Shown here: one piece after another, positions 6,880-10,236 of the stretch
Layout of the letters: each line of letters starts with the position of its first letter
Position numbering within the stretch: position 1 is the first letter of the stretch
DNA from: Solobacterium sp.
GTDB lineage: Bacteria; Bacillota_I; Bacilli_A; Erysipelotrichales; Erysipelotrichaceae
NCBI GenBank assembly: GCA_017419465.1
Contig: JAFOLE010000183.1
Coordinates: 1 to 10,236, forward strand
DNA length: 10,236 nucleotides
Direction of reading: 5' to 3'
Position numbers and translations under genes: made by a program
Notes under the pieces: model-generated
Databases searched by the model: none
Seen by the model: only the letters and a program-made list of their open reading frames with translations
Told to the model about the DNA's origin: nothing

Positions 6880-7780
6880 GAAAACAGGTCTTGTGCTGGA
6901 AGGCGGCGGCGTACGCGGTGCGTTTACCGCAGGCGCATGCAAATGGCTGGTTGATAACGGAATCCGGTTTGACTACAGTGTCGGCATTTCAAGCGGCGCG
7001 GTTTATCAGACGTGCTATGAGCTCGGTGATACGGAAACGATGGAGAAAATCTGCTGCAACTATGCATGCACAAAGGATGCCGTCGGTATTCAGGCACTGC
7101 TTCATGAAGGCTATTATGTAGCTTATAAAAAGCTGTTCCGGGAAGATCTGCTTGGGAAGGAACATTTTTCCGTCCGGAAGCTCCGGGAGGAAAACCGCAA
7201 TATGGAGATCGGCTGTTATGACCTTGAACAGGGGAAGACCATCTTCTTCAATTCGTCCGATCTCGATGATGAAATGGAGCTTCTCCGCGCATCCTGTTCG
7301 CTTCCGATTGCGGCACCGATCGTTGATTTCAAGGGACACCGTCTGCTTGACGGCGGCATTACAAAGATGATTCCCATCGAGCGCGCGGTGGAACAGGGCT
7401 GCACGAAGACAGTCATTATTACGACAAAGCCGAAGGATTACGTGCGCAAACCGGCTTCACTGTTTGTAAAGATCCTCATGCGTATTGTATATCCGCAGTA
7501 TCCTGCAGTTCTGCGGGACTATAAGGTCCGCCATCTGAATTACTACAAGCAGATCGGTCTGATCAATCAGCTGGTGGAGGAAAAGAAGGCGGTCATGATC
7601 TATCCGTCCAGAACGATCAAGGTCAGCCGCTGGAAAGGCGACCCGGAAAAGTGCCGGGAACTCTTTGAACTCGGCTATCAGGATATGGAAGCCCGCAGAG
7701 ATGAGATCATGCGCATCGTCGGAACTTCACCGGCATCCCAGGTGATCCTTCCGAAGGAGAAAGTGAAGGCGGAAGTATGA
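6872..7780 (+). CDS. Patatin-like phospholipase family protein (YjjU/RssA-like)
   Basis: This 302-residue serine hydrolase has the complete patatin signature. The oxyanion loop is GGGVRG (11-16), the nucleophile elbow is GISSG (38-42) with S40 as catalytic serine, and the catalytic aspartate is D160 in LLDGGI. No signal peptide or transmembrane segment is evident, so it is probably cytoplasmic or peripheral on the membrane, hydrolysing acyl chains from phospholipids or other acyl esters. The C-terminal half (YKVRHLNYYKQIGLINQL, then MIYPSRTIKVSRW) matches the YjjU-type bacterial subgroup. The start at 6872 overlaps the amidase end (ATGAGTGA) and has GAGGT at 6860-6864 just upstream. The stop overlaps the following start (ATGA). 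These overlaps indicate coupled translation. No nucleotidyltransferase gene sits beside it, so nothing suggests a CBASS-type effector role. Confidence 0.93.
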   Translation: MSEKTGLVLEGGGVRGAFTAGACKWLVDNGIRFDYSVGISSGAVYQTCYELGDTETMEKICCNYACTKDAVGIQALLHEGYYVAYKKLFREDLLGKEHFSVRKLREENRNMEIGCYDLEQGKTIFFNSSDLDDEMELLRASCSLPIAAPIVDFKGHRLLDGGITKMIPIERAVEQGCTKTVIITTKPKDYVRKPASLFVKILMRIVYPQYPAVLRDYKVRHLNYYKQIGLINQLVEEKKAVMIYPSRTIKVSRWKGDPEKCRELFELGYQDMEARRDEIMRIVGTSPASQVILPKEKVKAEV

Positions 7781-8595
7781 TCCGGCTGATCGCTAGTGAC
7801 CTTGACGGCACGATTATCAATGAACATAACGCATGTGATCCTTCCGTTGCGGAGGCGATTGCGCATTACCGCAGCTGCGGCGTCCGCTTTGCGGTATGCA
7901 GCGGAAGACCGATTGACTCCCTGACACCGCTTCTGAAGGGCTGGGGTCTTGCGGACCAGGCGGATTATATTATTGGATCCAACGGCGGCGAAGTACTGGA
8001 AACCGCAACCGGAAAACGGCAGAGTGCCTATAAGCTTGAGCCGGAGGTACTGCGTGACATCATCGATATTTATGAACCGATGGGCCTGGTTTCCACACTG
8101 TATGACGGTACGACGCTTTATGTGTCCCGCAGAACACCGGGAACGGATATTGTTGCCGCAAGAATCGGCGTGAAGTGCATTGAGGCAGATGTGCGGAAAA
8201 TGACCGTGAATCCGGAGCTGAAGGTCATGTTTGTGGTGGAACCGTCACGGATGGAAGAGGCGGAGCGTTATGCGGCAGAACATCCGGATCCGCGTTTCAA
8301 TGCATTCCGTACTGCAGTGGATCTGCTGGAATTCTCGCATCCGCTGCTCGCAAAGGATGTCGGCATCCGGATCATCGGTGCGATGATGCATGTCACGGAA
8401 GACGAGATCATGGCGTTCGGCGATACGACAAACGATATCGCAATGCTGGAGTATGTAAAATACGGCGTTGCCATGGAAAACGGAACAGATGACGCAAAGC
8501 AGGCCGCATGGGGAAGTGCGCCTTCGGTCAACGAACAGGGGTTTGCCCGCTTTCTGAATGCACATCTGACAGACAATCTTGAGGTAATTGAGTGA
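7777..8595 (+). CDS. Cof-type HAD-superfamily phosphatase (HAD-IIB)
   Basis: This 272-residue cytoplasmic hydrolase shows all four HAD motifs: DLDGT (8-12) with nucleophile D8 and acid/base D10; CSGRP (41-45) with S42; K193 in LLAKDVG; and GDTTND (215-220) with D216 and D220. The cap between about 85 and 185 is of the Cof (C2B) type. The family removes phosphate from sugar phosphates, flavin mononucleotide or other small phosphorylated compounds; the actual substrate cannot be told from sequence. The ATG overlaps the patatin stop by four bases (ATGA), and AAGGCGGA just upstream can serve as ribosome binding site. It is the last gene of the cardiolipin synthase operon and is followed by a terminator after 5 bases. 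Confidence 0.92.
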   Translation: MIRLIASDLDGTIINEHNACDPSVAEAIAHYRSCGVRFAVCSGRPIDSLTPLLKGWGLADQADYIIGSNGGEVLETATGKRQSAYKLEPEVLRDIIDIYEPMGLVSTLYDGTTLYVSRRTPGTDIVAARIGVKCIEADVRKMTVNPELKVMFVVEPSRMEEAERYAAEHPDPRFNAFRTAVDLLEFSHPLLAKDVGIRIIGAMMHVTEDEIMAFGDTTNDIAMLEYVKYGVAMENGTDDAKQAAWGSAPSVNEQGFARFLNAHLTDNLEVIE

Positions 8596-8635
8596 AAACT
8601 GCGCATTGTCACATGAAGGCAATGCGCTTTGTTTT
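8595..8635 (+). terminator. Terminator closing the cardiolipin synthase operon
   Basis: GCGCATTG (8601-8608) pairs perfectly with CAATGCGC (8620-8627) around an 11-base loop, followed by TTTGTTTT. The flanking AAAAC (8595-8599) can pair with GTTTT (8631-8635), so the hairpin may also work in the opposite direction. Confidence 0.85.
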
Positions 8636-8658
8636 GATATAATCGTACAAACGGAGGT
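8635..8658 (+). promoter_or_regulatory. Extended -10 promoter and ribosome binding site of the deaminase-like gene
   Basis: TGATATAAT at 8635-8643 is an extended -10 (TGn plus consensus TATAAT); no -35 at a usual spacing is visible, as expected for such promoters. Transcription should begin near 8650. GGAGGT at 8653-8658 is a strong ribosome binding site 3 bases before the ATG at 8662. The promoter directly abuts the T-run of the preceding terminator, and the predicted leader is only about a dozen bases. Confidence 0.75.
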
Positions 8659-8661
8659 GCT

Positions 8662-10236
8662 ATGGAACCATTCGGTACATTTTATCTCGATAAGGAAAAA
8701 GATATCATTGTGGATCTTTCACTGGAAAACGGAGAACTGTTTTATGTGTTGCGGACGCCGAATCATACAACCGGAAATCTGATTCGGAATCTCGCAAAAC
8801 TGTGTGATCTTCGTCTTTCCAAGGATGATCAGGATCTGCTTGTGATCCGCGGCACGGTGCCGAGTTATTTTGATACGTACAACCGGCTGATCTACATTTT
8901 CCGGCTGGGCAATACAAAAGTTGCGAACATTTATCCGGACGGAAGAATCGAGATGAAGGCTGCCATTCCTTCGGTCTCCAAGACGCTGATGTCACAGACC
9001 AAGCATTATACGCTGGATATCGCGCGCACCATTGTAAAAACCTATATCCGTACGGAAGTGAAGTTTCACTCCGATCTGCATACGCATATGAATGCCAATC
9101 TTTCACCGGATATCCTGATTGCGCTCGGCATCATGCATCAGATTCGTTACCCGTTGTATTACATTAAAAAACTGAATCTGCGCCTGACTACAGAACAGAT
9201 GCAGTACCTGGTGATGCAGCGCAGGGAAACGGAGAAGCAGTTTCAGAACAGTACGCTTACGGGAAAATATCTCAACCGCAGAATCGACGATAACACCTCG
9301 ATCAATTTTGCCCGACTGATCCTCGAGAATCCGGAAGACAGCGCATTTAACATTGCCCGCATCCGCACGTCGCTTGCGGTGCTGAAAGACGGCCAGGCAG
9401 TGTTTTCAAATCTTGAGAAAGTATACCTGTACCGCTATGTATTCACGAAAGGTGTCGCTTCCGATACGCCGTATCCGATCACTTCGTTTGAGGGGGTCGG
9501 GGACCCGGATGTTGTTTCCGTGCTGAAAACTATTCAGAAAGACCGGACGCATAAAACCTATCAGAACAACACGCTGTTTCAGGACAAGCTGCTGTGGATC
9601 GCGCGCAGCTATGCCGCACGCGGAATCACCTATGCGGAAATATCCGACACCTCACTTGTCAAACCGGACATGGCCCCGAAGGTTCTTGCGGAAATCCATG
9701 CGGTCATGCCTGCCGTCACCAGAGAAACCGGCGTGACGCTTCGTTTCCTTGCGGCAGTACGCCGGATCCCGCTGACGATCGTCAGGGACTCTGTGACCGC
9801 AGCGGACTACCTGAAGGAGAATCTTCGCGTACTGCATGCGGTGGCGGATGATCCGTATGTCGCCGGATGTGACATTGTCGGTGAAGAAATCAATGATATC
9901 CGGGAACTGGCACCGTTTATCCGGGAAGTGACGAGCCTTGCCCAGCGTGTGCCTTCCTTTGTGATCCGCATTCACGCGGGTGAAAATGACAGTCTGCGGG
10001 ACAATGTCGCAAACTCGATTGCCTGTGTGAAAAATGCGCTGCATCCGGGACAGGAGATGCCGCAGGTACGCATCGGTCACGGTCTGTACACCGCGAATCT
10101 TTCCGGCAGAAAGGGAAAGAAACTGTTAAAGGATATTCTGGACAATCATGTCATTCTGGAATTTCAGATCACGTCCAATGTGCGTCTGAACAATCTCAAT
10201 ACACTGAAAAAGCATCCGCTGAAGGAATACCTTGCG
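8662..10236 (+). CDS. Large adenosine-deaminase-superfamily metal-dependent hydrolase, 3' end outside the window
   Basis: The frame is open from ATG 8662 to the right edge: 525 codons without a stop. From residue 134 the protein matches the adenosine deaminase barrel. DLHTHMNANLSPD holds the metal-binding H140 and H142; GITYAEIS (321-328) is a barrel strand; VAGCDIVGEE (421-430) corresponds to the G(I/F)DLAG(D/E)E strand. IRIHAGEN has metal ligand H438 and catalytic E441; RIGHG has H473; and LEFQITSNVRLNN (499-511), then HPLKEYL, corresponds to EVCPTSN and HPL. The last catalytic aspartates (DDP motif) should lie just past the window. Residues 1-133 are an unrecognised alpha/beta-looking region. 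The segment from H142 to GITYAEIS is about 180 residues, where ordinary deaminases have roughly 80-100. Deamination of adenosine or a related nucleoside/nucleotide is plausible but the substrate is unproven. It starts its own transcription unit. Confidence 0.85.
   Translation, partial: MEPFGTFYLDKEKDIIVDLSLENGELFYVLRTPNHTTGNLIRNLAKLCDLRLSKDDQDLLVIRGTVPSYFDTYNRLIYIFRLGNTKVANIYPDGRIEMKAAIPSVSKTLMSQTKHYTLDIARTIVKTYIRTEVKFHSDLHTHMNANLSPDILIALGIMHQIRYPLYYIKKLNLRLTTEQMQYLVMQRRETEKQFQNSTLTGKYLNRRIDDNTSINFARLILENPEDSAFNIARIRTSLAVLKDGQAVFSNLEKVYLYRYVFTKGVASDTPYPITSFEGVGDPDVVSVLKTIQKDRTHKTYQNNTLFQDKLLWIARSYAARGITYAEISDTSLVKPDMAPKVLAEIHAVMPAVTRETGVTLRFLAAVRRIPLTIVRDSVTAADYLKENLRVLHAVADDPYVAGCDIVGEEINDIRELAPFIREVTSLAQRVPSFVIRIHAGENDSLRDNVANSIACVKNALHPGQEMPQVRIGHGLYTANLSGRKGKKLLKDILDNHVILEFQITSNVRLNNLNTLKKHPLKEYLA

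Noticed and set aside
6872..7780. Patatin gene as an effector of a CBASS-type antiviral system
   Set aside because: No cyclic-nucleotide synthase, Cap2/Cap3-like or HORMA/TRIP13 gene is adjacent; its operon partners are envelope and metabolic enzymes.
8705..10080. Open frames on both strands inside the deaminase-like gene (8705-9106 -, 9594-9851 +, 9652-10080 -)
   Set aside because: They overlap a 525-codon frame with conserved deaminase motifs and have compositions typical of out-of-frame translation.
8662..10236. Deaminase-like gene as RdrB of a RADAR defence system
   Set aside because: There is no RdrA-type ATPase upstream and I cannot see downstream; size alone is not enough. Kept only as a comparison to test.
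1..10236. CRISPR array, insertion sequence, tRNA, rRNA or riboswitch
   Set aside because: No regularly spaced repeats, transposase-like protein, cloverleaf or long structured leader was seen; the intergenic gaps are under about 85 bases and are explained by terminators and promoters.

Overview
The window reads as a gene-dense stretch of a Gram-positive (Bacillota/Firmicutes) chromosome. Every gene I can support lies on the + strand. The evidence is a SpoIIE-type phosphatase of a kind common in anaerobic Firmicutes, a lipobox lipoprotein, GGAGG-type ribosome binding sites, a Cof-type HAD phosphatase and short hairpin-plus-T terminators. Base composition looks balanced rather than AT-rich, which would suit a gut-type lineage such as Erysipelotrichaceae, but that placement is inference. 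No mobile element, CRISPR array, tRNA or rRNA is visible, and no intergenic gap exceeds about 85 bases.

Region 1 (1-3988) is a tightly packed run ending in a clear terminator. It holds the C-terminal part of a SpoIIE-family phosphatase, a DUF1349-like gene interrupted by one in-frame TAG, peptidase T (pepT), a PfkB-family sugar-phosphate kinase resembling 1-phosphofructokinase, and a thioredoxin-fold lipoprotein with a CPWC motif. Region 2 (4012-4505) is a single GNAT acetyltransferase gene with its own promoter-like -10 element and terminator.

Region 3 (4555-8635) looks like a four-gene operon: a two-HKD cardiolipin synthase, a membrane-anchored Amidase_2-type peptidoglycan amidase, a patatin-like phospholipase and a Cof-type HAD phosphatase. 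The genes are separated by 15 bases or overlap by 8 and 4 bases. Its first three products all act on membrane lipid or cell wall, so it looks like an envelope-remodelling unit. Region 4 (8635 to the right edge) starts a new transcription unit with an extended -10 promoter and a strong ribosome binding site. It carries a large, incomplete adenosine-deaminase-superfamily protein (at least 525 residues) with an unrecognised 133-residue N-terminal region and an expanded segment inside the catalytic barrel.

The observations most worth following are the unusual architecture of that deaminase-like protein, the single amber stop in the DUF1349-like gene, and two neighbouring genes (GNAT and cardiolipin synthase) whose -10 boxes sit exactly 6 bases before the ATG, which predicts leaderless mRNAs. 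I did not find convincing evidence of a complete new defence or signalling system within the window.
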